Positions 1 to 9,475 of a stretch of DNA of 64,000 bases are shown piece by piece. Made by a program: the position numbers and the translations under genes. Numbering within the stretch: the stretch's first letter is position 1; each line of letters opens with the position of its first letter. Source of the stretch: Vibrio albus (lineage in GTDB: Bacteria; Pseudomonadota; Gammaproteobacteria; Enterobacterales; Vibrionaceae); assembly GCF_003144035.1 (NCBI RefSeq), contig NZ_QFWT01000001.1:1-64000 (forward strand). The letters are read 5' to 3'. The notes beneath the pieces were generated by a model. It was not told the DNA's origin. It saw only the letters and a program-made list of their open reading frames with translations, and made no database searches.

Positions 1-2888
1 TCCGCATCAGTAACCGTCAGAATACCACTGTCAGTCAACGTAGGATCGCTGGCGTCTTCGGTCACCGCACCGCTGTCATCACCGGAGACCACCGCGCCGT
101 CATTCACGCCGGTAATGGTGATGGTGATGTCGTGTTCGGTGCCGTCTTCCGTTGCCACGGTAAACACTTCCTGTTTGGTGTCGCCGTCACCCAGGTACTG
201 CACATCGCTGTTGGCCACGTTGTAAACCCAGTTACCGGCCGCATCAATGGTCAATGAACCCAGAGCCCCAACACTGGCAACAACACTACCCGGTACAAAG
301 ACCGCCTCTCCTTCGTCCGCATCGGTAACCGTCAGAATGCCACTGTCAGTCAGCGTAGGATCACTAGCATCTTCGGTGACCGCACCGCTGTCATCGCCGG
401 AAACTACAGCGCCGTCATTACTACCCAGCACATCCACTTCGATATCATACGAAGCGGTACCGTCGACAGAGCTGACGGTTAAGGTTTCTGTAACTTCCTG
501 ACCGTCCGTCAGTACATCCGCTTTATCCGGATCTAAGGTGTAAGTCCAGTTGCCGTTTTCATCAAAGGTAAACGAGCCGTAAGTCCCGTCCAGATCGGCC
601 GGAACCGTAAACAGACTTTCGCCTTCATCCGGATCGGTGACGTCCAGTTTGCCACCGGCACTCAGATCACCCAGAACCTCATCACCCGGTTCAACGGTAT
701 TCACATCCTGTGGGTCAACCGGGGTAATCGTTGCCCCATCATTACTACCCAGAATGTTCACCACGATATCTTCGGTGGCGGTACCGTCATAAGACGTGAC
801 CGTCAGTGTATCCGTTACTTCATCACCCGCATTAAGCAGATCAGATTTAGCTTCATCCAGCACATACGTCCATTCACCGGTTGAGGCATCAAAGGTAAAG
901 CTACCGTAAGTACCGACCAGATCATCGGCGGCAGGAGTCTGGAACAGGGCTTCGCCGGTATCCACGTCAGAGACCAGCAAACGGCCACTGGCATTCGGAT
1001 CCCCGATAGGGTTACCTTGTGCATCAATACCAACTTCAATGGTATTCATGTCCTGTTCGTAGTAATTTGGGTCGTCCGGATCATCATCCGGAGCCGGAAT
1101 GATAGTTGCCCCATCATTACTACCCAGCACATCCACTTCGATATCATACGAAGCGGTACCATCGACAGAGCTGACGGTTAAGGTTTCTGTAACTTCCTGA
1201 CCGTCCGTCAGTACATCCGCTTTATCCGGATCTAAGGTGTAAGTCCAGTTGCCGTTTTCATCAAAGGTAAACGAGCCGTAAGTCCCGTCCAGATCGGCCG
1301 GAACCGTAAACAGACTTTCGCCTTCATCCGGATCGGTGACGTCCAGTTTGCCACCGGCACTCAGATCACCCAGAACCTCATCACCCGGTTCAACGGTATT
1401 CACATCCTGTGGGTCAACCGGGGTAATCGTTGCCCCATCATTACTACCCAGAATGTTCACCACGATATCTTCGGTGGCGGTACCGTCATAAGACGTGACC
1501 GTCAGTGTATCCGTTACTTCATCACCCGCATTAAGCAGATCAGATTTAGCTTCATCCAGCACATACGTCCATTCACCGGTTGAGGCATCAAAGGTAAAGC
1601 TACCGTAAGTACCGACCAGATCATCGGCGGCAGGAGTCTGGAACAGGGCTTCGCCGGTATCCACGTCAGAGACCAGCAAACGGCCACTGGCATTCGGATC
1701 CCCTATTGGGTTACCTTGTGCATCAATACCAACTTCAATGGTATTCGTGTCCTGTTCGTAGTAATTTGGGTCGTCCGGGTCATCCGGAGCCGGAATAATG
1801 GTAGCCCCGTCATTACTGCCGGTAATAGTGATAGTGATGTCATGCTGAGTTCCGTCAATACTTTCAACAGTAAAGGTTTCTTGCCTGGTATCACCTTCTC
1901 CCAGAGACTGAATTTCGTCTAGACCATTATCAACTTCATATACCCAGTTACCCGCAGCATCAATCGTTAATGAACCTAGTGCACCAGCACTGGCTCTGAC
2001 ACTTTCTGGTACAAAGAAGGCTTCGCCTTCATCCACATCAGTTACGGTCAGAATACCGCTGTCAGTCAGTATCGGATCACTGGCATCTTCTGTCACCACA
2101 CCCTGGTCATCGCCAAAAATCACCGCCACATCATTAGTACCGACAATAGTGATAGTGATGTCATGCTGAGATCCATCAATACTTTCCACAGTAAAAGTTT
2201 CTTGTCTGGTATCACCTTCTCCGAGCGCCTGAATTGCCTCTAAATCATTATCAACTTCATAGACCCAGTCACCATTTTCCGTAATAGTCAAAGCACCTAA
2301 CGCACCTTCACTCGCAGTAACAGCGTCAGGTACAAAAGCGGCTTGGCCTTCGTCGGGATCAGTGACAATCAACGAACCGGTTTCTGTCAGGGTAAGGTTA
2401 CTTTCATCCTCAACAACTTCTCCCTGATCATCGCCACTAAAAGTAGCGGCAACCTGAGCAACAACATTTAACAGGCTAAGAGCTTGGGTTTCAGGCAATC
2501 CAAGAGTATCGATACCGGTGGTATCATAGAAAGTACTCGCAATGGTTGAGGTGCCGTCTCTGTCAATGGTTCCTGAAGTTGTTGGGGCAGAGCCCTGTGG
2601 TCCACCGGCAGCCGGAGCTAAATCTTCAAGGGCAGTCGGGTCCTGCCCACCTTCTAAAGCAGCAAAGAGTTGGTCAAGTTCATTATTGCCAATAGCGTCA
2701 ATACCACCACTGCGGTTAGCAACACCAACCATGCTACCAAGGTCGGTCGTCACTTCGTGACCGCCAGCGTTTACGATAACTTCACCGGGCGCTAATTCAC
2801 TAGGATTATCAATAAACTTGAGGTTCCCATTTATATCTATCGCGATAAATTTGCTGCTTCCTGCAACATTAGCTAATACAACGTTCAT
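1..2888 (-). CDS. Giant VCBS-repeat adhesin with LapA-type retention module (3' end beyond window)
   Basis: The frame is open from an ATG at 2888 (preceded by an AGGATG-like ribosome site) through position 1, so about 962 codons are visible and the rest lies outside. The first ~90 residues look like the retention module of LapA-family biofilm adhesins (FIAIDINGNLKFI, ELAPGEVIV), followed by PAAGG at residues 92-96. In this family such a double alanine is the cleavage site of the periplasmic protease LapG. After this come VCBS-type Ig-like repeats of ~100-120 residues, each with SLTIDAAGNWVYEVDN-like and DITITIVGTND-like signatures. Two adjacent domains are duplicated as a near-identical 699-bp block. 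Family knowledge predicts type I secretion and retention at the outer membrane. The divergent TolC-like and OmpA-like genes are probable partners. No ABC transporter, LapD or LapG gene is visible here. Confidence 0.9.
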   Translation of the reverse strand, partial: MNVVLANVAGSSKFIAIDINGNLKFIDNPSELAPGEVIVNAGGHEVTTDLGSMVGVANRSGGIDAIGNNELDQLFAALEGGQDPTALEDLAPAAGGPQGSAPTTSGTIDRDGTSTIASTFYDTTGIDTLGLPETQALSLLNVVAQVAATFSGDDQGEVVEDESNLTLTETGSLIVTDPDEGQAAFVPDAVTASEGALGALTITENGDWVYEVDNDLEAIQALGEGDTRQETFTVESIDGSQHDITITIVGTNDVAVIFGDDQGVVTEDASDPILTDSGILTVTDVDEGEAFFVPESVRASAGALGSLTIDAAGNWVYEVDNGLDEIQSLGEGDTRQETFTVESIDGTQHDITITITGSNDGATIIPAPDDPDDPNYYEQDTNTIEVGIDAQGNPIGDPNASGRLLVSDVDTGEALFQTPAADDLVGTYGSFTFDASTGEWTYVLDEAKSDLLNAGDEVTDTLTVTSYDGTATEDIVVNILGSNDGATITPVDPQDVNTVEPGDEVLGDLSAGGKLDVTDPDEGESLFTVPADLDGTYGSFTFDENGNWTYTLDPDKADVLTDGQEVTETLTVSSVDGTASYDIEVDVLGSNDGATIIPAPDDDPDDPNYYEQDMNTIEVGIDAQGNPIGDPNASGRLLVSDVDTGEALFQTPAADDLVGTYGSFTFDASTGEWTYVLDEAKSDLLNAGDEVTDTLTVTSYDGTATEDIVVNILGSNDGATITPVDPQDVNTVEPGDEVLGDLSAGGKLDVTDPDEGESLFTVPADLDGTYGSFTFDENGNWTYTLDPDKADVLTDGQEVTETLTVSSVDGTASYDIEVDVLGSNDGAVVSGDDSGAVTEDASDPTLTDSGILTVTDADEGEAVFVPGSVVASVGALGSLTIDAAGNWVYNVANSDVQYLGDGDTKQEVFTVATEDGTEHDITITITGVNDGAVVSGDDSGAVTEDASDPTLTDSGILTVTDA
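421..1818. repeat. Near-perfect 699-bp tandem duplication inside the adhesin
   Basis: The block beginning ctacccagca at 421 recurs at 1120, an offset of 699 bp (233 codons), and the copies match almost base for base over their length. The few differences lie at the ends, for example one fewer tca triplet near 1780. Each copy encodes two different VCBS domains. The length is a multiple of three, so copy-number change keeps the frame. Confidence 0.9.
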
Positions 2889-3354
2889 AATACTTCATCC
2901 TTTGCGTCCAAATAGATGAAAAATATTTCCATGGGCACAAAGCCGAGGAAAACACCTATGCTACTAATATAATTTTGGATACTTAACTATCAGAGTCAAA
3001 GGAAAGAACCAAAATAATCCCCTAATGAACAAAAGCATTAGTTAATATTTTTATTTTTAGTGCTTTAATACCAAATAGGGATAGTACTTTAGTTTTAGTA
3101 TCAGAAATTAGGCGTTTTCCTGGGAAGCTGTAATAAAAACATTAGATTAGAAAATATCAAAATACAATGCTAGATGTATCATTGTTAACACTACCTAATA
3201 AATAATACATATCTACTTTGATTAATATACAACTGCTTTCTACACTTCTTACATGCTAATTGTGTATTTATACACTATAAGGTTGATTTAGCAGCGGTAC
3301 TCTAAATCATAAAAATTACACTAATTGCGGTTTACAAACGCTGGGAGAACTGGT
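2889..3354. promoter_or_regulatory. AT-rich divergent intergenic region between adhesin and tolC-like gene
   Basis: This 466-bp stretch separates the divergent adhesin and TolC-like genes and must hold both promoters. It is strongly AT-rich with no plausible gene. A small inverted repeat (ctaatg/cattag) lies at 3022-3041. I cannot name a regulator binding site with confidence. Confidence 0.5.
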
Positions 3355-4662
3355 TTGAAACGGACTCACCTCACTACACTTGCCTGTTTGGTCGCGTTAA
3401 GTAGTACCCCAACGCTAGGGCAAACATTAGAGCAAGCTATAGCCATTACACTCGCATCTAACCCTGAAATTAAAGCTTCATTCAACGAGTATCAGAGTTA
3501 CGTCGAACGAAGTAATATTTCTCGTGGTGATTATCTTCCTAACCTGGATTTAGATGCGGGTATCGGACATGAAGCAATTAATCCAGTAAATGGAAATGAT
3601 ACGGATTTGACCCGAAAAGAATTAACACTAAGATTAACTCAACTCATCTGGGATGGTAACCAGACGATACATGATATCGACAGGACATCTGCTGAAGCAG
3701 AATCCATGCGGAAACAGTTAATTGCAGATGCGCAAGATAAAGCGCTAGAGGTCACCGAAATTTACCTCGATGCAACCAAAGCCTACGAAATACTCGCTTT
3801 ATCAGAAAAAAACCTTGCCATACATAAAGAAATATACCGAAATATCAAGCGACGTGCCGATCAAGGTATTGATTCAACGGCCGATTTAACCCAAATAGAA
3901 ACACGATTAGCTAAAGCACATGGTAACCTTCTTGCTGCTCAAAATAATATGGTAGACACCCACACTCAATTTACCCGTATCGTTGGCCAGAGCCCTATGG
4001 GGTTAATCTTTCCAAGAGCCGATCAAAAAGCCATTCCTTTGACACTGCAAGACGCGATAAAACTCGCTACGGAGAAACACCCTGTTCTTGGAGTTGCGAA
4101 AGCCGACGTGGATGCTGCCCGCCTCCAATACAAGCAGGCTAAAGGCAAAAACTATCCAACATTTTCTATTGATGTCGCTCAAAGCTGGTATGACGATGCC
4201 GATGGAATCGAAGGTAATAGCGACGAGTTTACGGCCATGCTGAGAGTCAGTTACAACTTGTTGAATGGTGGTTCAGATATGGCTCAGATTGATCAAATGG
4301 CTTATATACTGAATCAAACAAAAGATCTTCGAGCCAAAGCTTACCGTAGCGTAGAAGAAAGCCTCCGCCTCGCATGGAGTGCTCTGGATTTAACACTTCA
4401 GCAAAAAGAGTTCCTTGCCGATCAGGTCGATTCTGCCGCCAAAACCGTAACCGGGTATGAAAAACAGTTCCTTATTGGTCAGCGTACACTTCTTGATTTA
4501 CTGAATATGGAGAATGAACTCTTCGAAGCACGTAAAGATTATACGGATGCTAAATATGATGAGCAGTTGGCAAAATACAGAGTGCTCAACTCAACTGGAA
4601 CTTTACTTGAATCACTTCTGGTTGATATGCCGGAAGACTGGAACGACAAAGTGGATTATTAA
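3355..4662 (+). CDS. TolC-family outer membrane efflux protein of type I secretion (LapE/AggA-like)
   Basis: An outer membrane factor that would form the exit duct of a type I secretion system. The TTG at 3355 is preferred as start because GGGAG lies ~8 bases upstream and it gives a clean signal peptide (MKRTHLTTLACLVALSS, probable cleavage before QTLEQA). An in-frame TTG at 3325 has no ribosome site. The mature protein shows the two repeated halves of OEP/TolC proteins: TLEQAIAITLASNPEIKAS near the start, TLQDAIKLATEKHPVLGVAKADVDAA in the middle, and long helical segments. It is divergent from the VCBS adhesin and 9 bp upstream of an OmpA-family gene, so export of the adhesin is the likely job. 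The inner-membrane ABC and fusion proteins are not in the window. Confidence 0.88.
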   Translation: MKRTHLTTLACLVALSSTPTLGQTLEQAIAITLASNPEIKASFNEYQSYVERSNISRGDYLPNLDLDAGIGHEAINPVNGNDTDLTRKELTLRLTQLIWDGNQTIHDIDRTSAEAESMRKQLIADAQDKALEVTEIYLDATKAYEILALSEKNLAIHKEIYRNIKRRADQGIDSTADLTQIETRLAKAHGNLLAAQNNMVDTHTQFTRIVGQSPMGLIFPRADQKAIPLTLQDAIKLATEKHPVLGVAKADVDAARLQYKQAKGKNYPTFSIDVAQSWYDDADGIEGNSDEFTAMLRVSYNLLNGGSDMAQIDQMAYILNQTKDLRAKAYRSVEESLRLAWSALDLTLQQKEFLADQVDSAAKTVTGYEKQFLIGQRTLLDLLNMENELFEARKDYTDAKYDEQLAKYRVLNSTGTLLESLLVDMPEDWNDKVDY

Positions 4663-4671
4663 GGAACCGAT

Positions 4672-5283
4672 ATGAAATATTCAGCCTGTTTTATTGCGCT
4701 TCTGACCATTTTTTCGTTTAGTACAAATGCAGCAGAAGATGAGTACACCTACATGGAACCGCCAGTGGCCAATCAGATAGCCGACCTGATGGATGACGAT
4801 AAAGATGGGGTTATCAACGCGAGAGATCTTTGTGCAGAAACTCCTGTAGGATCTGATATTAATAATGATGGATGTGAAAGATACAAGGATGATACGGAGG
4901 ATTGGGATTTAAAAGTCTTATTCGCTAATGACTCATCCAGGATCAATCCGGTATTTATTAACGAGCTGGAATCAATGGTGTCGTTCCTTGAAAAATACCC
5001 TGAAACCTCTATTGAGCTTCAGGGTCACGCCAGTATTGTCGGTAAAACCAATTACAATCAGGCGCTTTCAGAGCGAAGAGCGAAAAAGATCAAAGATGCT
5101 ATAGTCTCAATGGGGGTATCACCGGATAGGATAAAAATAGTCGGATATGGTGAAACCGTCGTTGATGCCACCGGTGAATCTCCAGTCGCCCATGCCGTCA
5201 ATCGACGCGTGGTTGCGACGGTAGTCGGTTATGATCATGATCTGGTTAAAGAGTGGACAGTGTTTACTACTCGTCCAAAATAG
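4672..5283 (+). CDS. OmpA-family outer membrane protein with thrombospondin type 3-like Ca-binding repeats
   Basis: A 203-residue exported protein with an N-terminal signal (FIALLTIFSFSTNAA). It has an acidic DxDxDG segment (DDDKDGVINARDLC ... DINNDGC, residues ~37-65) typical of thrombospondin type 3 calcium-binding repeats. An OmpA/MotB peptidoglycan-binding domain covers residues ~80-190 (IELQGHAS, NQALSERRAKKI, VNRRVVATV). It starts 9 bp after the TolC-like gene and is followed by a strong terminator, so the two form an operon. OmpA-like genes often accompany LapA-type adhesin exporters; a role in anchoring or stabilising the exporter is inferred. Confidence 0.85.
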   Translation: MKYSACFIALLTIFSFSTNAAEDEYTYMEPPVANQIADLMDDDKDGVINARDLCAETPVGSDINNDGCERYKDDTEDWDLKVLFANDSSRINPVFINELESMVSFLEKYPETSIELQGHASIVGKTNYNQALSERRAKKIKDAIVSMGVSPDRIKIVGYGETVVDATGESPVAHAVNRRVVATVVGYDHDLVKEWTVFTTRPK

Positions 5284-5300
5284 TATTACTTCAAAAAAAC

Positions 5301-5331
5301 AAGAGGGCCCACCATAGCCCTCTTTGCTTTC
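5301..5331 (+). terminator. Intrinsic terminator of the tolC-ompA operon
   Basis: An 8-bp stem AAGAGGGC/GCCCTCTT (5301-5308 with 5317-5324) is followed by a T-rich run. It has A-rich sequence on the other side, so it may also stop the converging chemoreceptor gene. Confidence 0.85.
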
Positions 5332-5353
5332 TGATCGTACTTTTCAAACACAG

Positions 5354-7372
5354 TTAAAGCTTGTATTTGTGCAACATTGCCTGTTGATGACCTGCAATTT
5401 CAGCCACTTGTTCTGAGTTTTCTATCATCGATTCAAGCTGTCGCTTGGTCTGCCCGCCTTGCTCAGAAATATGAGAAAGACTCTCGCTTACATTAGCGGT
5501 CGCCCGTTCCTGCTCCTCTGTCGCAACTGAAACCTGCTCAACCCGTTGTTTAATATGATTAATCGCTTGCTCGATATTATTGAAGGATTCTTTGACCTGC
5601 TCATTGAAACTCATTGCGGCAATCATCTCTTCACGGCTCTCAGTAACCGATTGCTTTGATCTCTCGGCAGCCTGTACCAGCTCTGCCATCATGCCACGGA
5701 TATTAGCGGTCTGTTCACTTGTATCTTTTGCCAGTTTACGCACTTCATCAGCAACGACAGCAAAGCCCCGCCCCTGCTCTCCTGCCCGGGCTGCTTCAAT
5801 TGCTGCATTGAGCGCCAGAAGGTTGGTGTTCTCGGCGATACCACTAATCAAATCAACCATAGCACTAATTTGACTGACATTCTGATCCAGCTCACTCATG
5901 GACTCTTCGTTACTGCCTAATGTCTTCTCCAGTGACTCAAGACGCGCGGTATTTTGTTCAATAACCGTTGTACCCTGACCGGCGAAATCAACCGCTACCT
6001 GAGATTCTGAATAAGATTCACTGGTCACCTGAGCAATTTCTCTTATGGAGCTTTCCAGCTGTTCAACCGTCGACGCAATATTTGATAAGGCATCATTTTG
6101 TTCTGAAAGGCTTTTATCCGTTTCTTCTGCTGCGTTATAACTGATCTCTGCTGTCTTATATAAAGTTTCACAGTTACGAGTGACCATAGCTATCGACTCG
6201 TGAGTCGATTCTATGACCAGATTAAGCTTGGCTGCAATTTCCTTCATTTCGTAAGGACCAATGATTTTTGCTTGTTCAGCCAGATTATGTTCCGTAAGCA
6301 AAGCAAGCTGACGAGTAATATTCTTAAGACCTTTATTAATCCAGAGGCTCAGAAATACTCCCGAACCGAGAACCAAAATGACCATAAATGCCGTTGTGGC
6401 GACAGACAACATAGAAATGTTAGAGATCGTCTGATTCACAGTCGCCTCTTTCTCTTCTATAAGCTTTTTAGCCGAACCAGAAATCCCATTAAGTATTGCA
6501 ATGGTTTCATCCGCGAGTAATGCTGCCGCTGCCAACTCCTGCTTCTGAGCATTCATCAGCTCCAGGCGGCTCATCACCAACTGTAAAATACCATTACTTC
6601 CCACCCCCTCCCGAACCATCTTATACGGGGCGACTAAGCTGGCAAAATCTTTCACATCCGGATGCCACTCAGCAAAGTCATCATAAGCAAGTTCAATACC
6701 GGAAATGCTGGTTCTGATACTGCGATAATTATCTCTCGCCTTTTTCAGATCAGTTTGCATCAGTAATGAAAGAAATGCCCTTTCCATCGCACTCGCATTA
6801 GCGACAAAACGGTTAGCGGCATCCGTCGATTCCGGATTTCCCAGAGCCAGGAAAGAAGCCACCCGGCTCATCTCTGGACCAATAGAGTTCAGTCCATATT
6901 TAAATCCCGGAAGCTCTTCATCCAGCTTTTTTTCCATCGTGATATTTTGAGACTGGTTTTCAAGTAGCTTTGTTGATATGGCACTGAGCTGACTTATCTT
7001 TTGCTTAAGCAACTCTCTTTGTTCATGGCTCACTGTTTCTGAAAACTGTTCAAACAGCTTTATATCTGATTTCGCCACTTCAGAAAGCCTGTCGACCGAT
7101 GTCATGACTGCAGCTAACTCTTCAGAAGAATGAGATTGCATCCCCTGATTGAGCAGCTTCACTTCTTCCAGTACATTCTGGGTTAATTGCGCATTATTCA
7201 TCGCAAGAGGCAGTGCTTTCCGGGAAAGCTGTTCAAAGCCATCGCCAACCTTATTGATTCCTCTGGCCGTAAGAACTGATTGTGCTAGCACAAGAATGAT
7301 AATTGCGATAAAAATAGCACTGAGTGTTTGGGTCAAAGATAATGAAAACGATTTGTTCTGGCTCTTACTCAT
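5354..7372 (-). CDS. Methyl-accepting chemotaxis protein
   Basis: A 672-residue chemoreceptor: one membrane helix at residues ~12-33, a long helical periplasmic domain to ~318, a second membrane helix at ~320-342, a HAMP linker, then a cytoplasmic coiled-coil signalling domain. The diagnostic hairpin tip [35 protein letters not shown] lies at ~512-546. It would couple a periplasmic signal to CheA/CheW. The ligand cannot be told from sequence; the sensor part has no recognised dCache fold and looks like a helical-bundle type. The gene stands alone, convergent with the OmpA-like gene. There is no C-terminal CheR-tethering pentapeptide (it ends HKYKL). Confidence 0.95.
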   Translation of the reverse strand: MSKSQNKSFSLSLTQTLSAIFIAIIILVLAQSVLTARGINKVGDGFEQLSRKALPLAMNNAQLTQNVLEEVKLLNQGMQSHSSEELAAVMTSVDRLSEVAKSDIKLFEQFSETVSHEQRELLKQKISQLSAISTKLLENQSQNITMEKKLDEELPGFKYGLNSIGPEMSRVASFLALGNPESTDAANRFVANASAMERAFLSLLMQTDLKKARDNYRSIRTSISGIELAYDDFAEWHPDVKDFASLVAPYKMVREGVGSNGILQLVMSRLELMNAQKQELAAAALLADETIAILNGISGSAKKLIEEKEATVNQTISNISMLSVATTAFMVILVLGSGVFLSLWINKGLKNITRQLALLTEHNLAEQAKIIGPYEMKEIAAKLNLVIESTHESIAMVTRNCETLYKTAEISYNAAEETDKSLSEQNDALSNIASTVEQLESSIREIAQVTSESYSESQVAVDFAGQGTTVIEQNTARLESLEKTLGSNEESMSELDQNVSQISAMVDLISGIAENTNLLALNAAIEAARAGEQGRGFAVVADEVRKLAKDTSEQTANIRGMMAELVQAAERSKQSVTESREEMIAAMSFNEQVKESFNNIEQAINHIKQRVEQVSVATEEQERATANVSESLSHISEQGGQTKRQLESMIENSEQVAEIAGHQQAMLHKYKL

Positions 7373-7482
7373 TATTTATCCAAATTAGCTCACAAAATAG
7401 GTGTGCCGATATGATATAAAAGTTTTGTGACAATTCTATTTCATCGAGACCAAGTACTTTACAACTTAAGCCACTGATTAAT

Positions 7483-7977
7483 ATGAACTTAAACGCACTA
7501 AAGGTTTGTACATTTATCATTTTGTCCTATCTCGGGGGTTGTAGCAGCCTACCTGAGCAGCAACTCTCTATCGACAATAATGTTTCCGATTTAGCTCAAC
7601 TGAAGAGTAAAAGAGCTGTTAAGTCATTTATTGAGCAATACAATAAGTGGAAAGGAACCCCCTATTCTTTTGGCGGTACTGAAAAATCAGGTATAGATTG
7701 TTCCGCTTTTGTGCAAGTGGTCTTTTCGGAGGCCCAGCGAATGACTCTTCCTCGCACAACTAAGGCACAAAGTAAGCTTGGGTATAGTATTTCGCTGGAC
7801 AATATAAAAAGCGGGGATCTTGTTTTTTTTAAGACATCATATAAACAACGTCATGTGGGCATCTATATTGACAATCAATTATTTATGCACGCATCAACGT
7901 CGAAAGGAGTGACAATATCAAGGCTGGACAACCCATACTGGGCATCGGTGTTCTGGCAGGCTCGCCGGTTACATTAA
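7483..7977 (+). CDS. NlpC/P60 family cell-wall peptidase lipoprotein
   Basis: A 164-residue lipoprotein with signal peptide and lipobox LGGC (Cys ~20). The NlpC/P60 domain has the catalytic cysteine in GIDCSAFVQ (residue ~70), one histidine in RHVGIY and a third polar residue in FMHAS. Family members (Spr/MepS, NlpC) cut D-Glu-mDAP cross-bridge peptides in murein. The length suits the single-domain MepS/NlpC type. The stop overlaps the stop of the convergent 7974-8315 gene by 4 bp. It lacks a strong ribosome site. Confidence 0.88.
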   Translation: MNLNALKVCTFIILSYLGGCSSLPEQQLSIDNNVSDLAQLKSKRAVKSFIEQYNKWKGTPYSFGGTEKSGIDCSAFVQVVFSEAQRMTLPRTTKAQSKLGYSISLDNIKSGDLVFFKTSYKQRHVGIYIDNQLFMHASTSKGVTISRLDNPYWASVFWQARRLH

Positions 7978-8315
7978 TCATATATCGCCACTGCACTATC
8001 AAATAAATTTTTCACCAGAGCGATATACTCATCTAGAAATGCAATTTGCTCATTTGTCGCTTTCTTTGTCCAGACACCAGCCAGCACCTCACCCAAATCA
8101 TCGACAACCGCATCGGTCTCTTTTAACAGTTTAAAACGGACACTCGAATGCAGATCAGGGTTCTGCTCGAATACAGCCATAATATTCGTTGCAATCATAT
8201 CGGTCACAACATCTTCAACTGTTTCGTCTCCCGTATCCCCTTCTCGAATAAACACATCCAGGTTAATAGTCAGGTGCTCTATAAGAGCCAAATATCCGTC
8301 AGTGTCTACAACCAC
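7974..8315 (-). CDS. Small DUF3802-like protein of unknown function
   Basis: A 113-residue acidic cytoplasmic protein (VVDTDGYLALIEHLTINLDVF ... ETVEDVVTDMIATNIMAVFE). It resembles the Vibrio-type DUF3802 family as I remember it, but no function is known. GTG at 8315 is chosen as start because AGGGGTG ends 6 bases upstream; the in-frame GTG at 8324 lies inside that ribosome site. No transmembrane segments or catalytic motifs are visible. It stands alone on the minus strand. Confidence 0.7.
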   Translation of the reverse strand: MVVDTDGYLALIEHLTINLDVFIREGDTGDETVEDVVTDMIATNIMAVFEQNPDLHSSVRFKLLKETDAVVDDLGEVLAGVWTKKATNEQIAFLDEYIALVKNLFDSAVAIYD

Positions 8316-8518
8316 TATTTTCACCCCTGTTAAATCTGTACTGAGCGAGTTCGTAAAAGATAGCTTTTATCATCCACCAGGATGGATTGGTTATCCGATA
8401 ACGAGTTTTTATAAATAAGTTAAATTTATACTAAATCATTGATTAAGATGTTGCCACCTATTCGCCCGAGTTTGTGCTTCAAACATGATTACGTTCAACC
8501 GGTGCTATCTCTTAAAAA

Positions 8519-9475
8519 TTAGCCATGCACCGATGTCTGATTTCTTCCTGACTGCTTCGAACGATACAATGCTTTATCTGCTGTCTGAAGCCATTCCGTA
8601 TGAGAAGAAAATGAAGAATTAAACTCACAAACCCCAAGGCTGATTGTATAAGAAACAGAATGTTCCTCTGTTTCTACTACCGATTTTTCAATACGCTTAC
8701 GTAACCTTTCTGCAAAATACAACGCTTGATCGGCCGAGGTTTCGGGCAATAAAACGGTAAACTCTTCGCCGCCATAGCGACCACATAAATCAGACTGCCG
8801 CGCCGTTTTCTTAAGCATAGCAGCAGTACGACGAATAACATCATCCCCGGTACTGTGACCATAACAGTCATTAACTTTTTTGAAGTGGTCAATGTCAAAG
8901 ATAACCAGAGAGCTTGGCTGAGTGGTTACAGATAAGGCATCAAATTCTTGTTGTAAGCACTGTTCCCAATGGGATCGGTTGAATAATCCAGTTAGTCCAT
9001 CCATTCGGCTCATGAGAGAAAGCTGCTGATTAGACTCCCTCAGGTGTATCTTGCTCTTCGCGACATCAGAAACGTCCTGGACCATAATACACAGATGTGA
9101 AATATCACCGGTTAATGCTTTAAGAGGCGTAATAACAATATTCTGATACATCGTTGTCAGTCCATGAGAAACCGGAGAGTAATTTTTAAATTCAAACACG
9201 TAAGGTCTGTCTTCCCAATTTGAAAAGCCTCGTGTTTGCAACTCTATACATGCCTGTAGCTTTGCTTTAAGCCAGTCTTTCGGCAGTGAAGGAAATACCG
9301 TGAACAGATTCTTATCCATCACCGCGTCAGATCCTATGCCGCTGTAATGTTGCATAAAGCTATTCCATAAACAGACATTAAAGTTACGATCTATCACCAC
9401 TAGTCCAACATCAATAGTGTCCATAACCTGTAGGCCCCAGTGAAAATCCGCAATATTGACAGAGACATCCGACAT
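8519..9475 (-). CDS. PAS-GGDEF diguanylate cyclase
   Basis: A 318-residue protein that would make cyclic di-GMP from two GTP. Residues ~15-130 form a PAS-like sensor (DTIDVGLVVIDRNFNVCLWNSFMQHYSG). The GGDEF domain follows, with DGLTGLFNRSHWEQCL, FDIDHFKKVND and the active-site motif GGEEF. No RxxD inhibitory site is seen five residues before GGEEF. ATG 9475 is preferred: GGAGAA lies just upstream and it overlaps the stop of the response-regulator gene as TGATG, implying translational coupling. The pair is probably one signalling operon feeding c-di-GMP, which in this family of organisms controls LapA-type adhesin retention. That connection is inferred. Confidence 0.92.
   Translation of the reverse strand: MSDVSVNIADFHWGLQVMDTIDVGLVVIDRNFNVCLWNSFMQHYSGIGSDAVMDKNLFTVFPSLPKDWLKAKLQACIELQTRGFSNWEDRPYVFEFKNYSPVSHGLTTMYQNIVITPLKALTGDISHLCIMVQDVSDVAKSKIHLRESNQQLSLMSRMDGLTGLFNRSHWEQCLQQEFDALSVTTQPSSLVIFDIDHFKKVNDCYGHSTGDDVIRRTAAMLKKTARQSDLCGRYGGEEFTVLLPETSADQALYFAERLRKRIEKSVVETEEHSVSYTISLGVCEFNSSFSSHTEWLQTADKALYRSKQSGRNQTSVHG

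Noticed and set aside
1..2400. Regular repeats considered as a CRISPR array or intergenic satellite
   Set aside because: The repeats are hundreds of bases long, in frame, and translate to VCBS protein domains on the minus strand; there are no short repeats with unique spacers.
5580..6717. Plus-strand frames opposite the chemoreceptor gene
   Set aside because: They are mirror frames of a clearly coding minus-strand gene with conserved chemoreceptor motifs.
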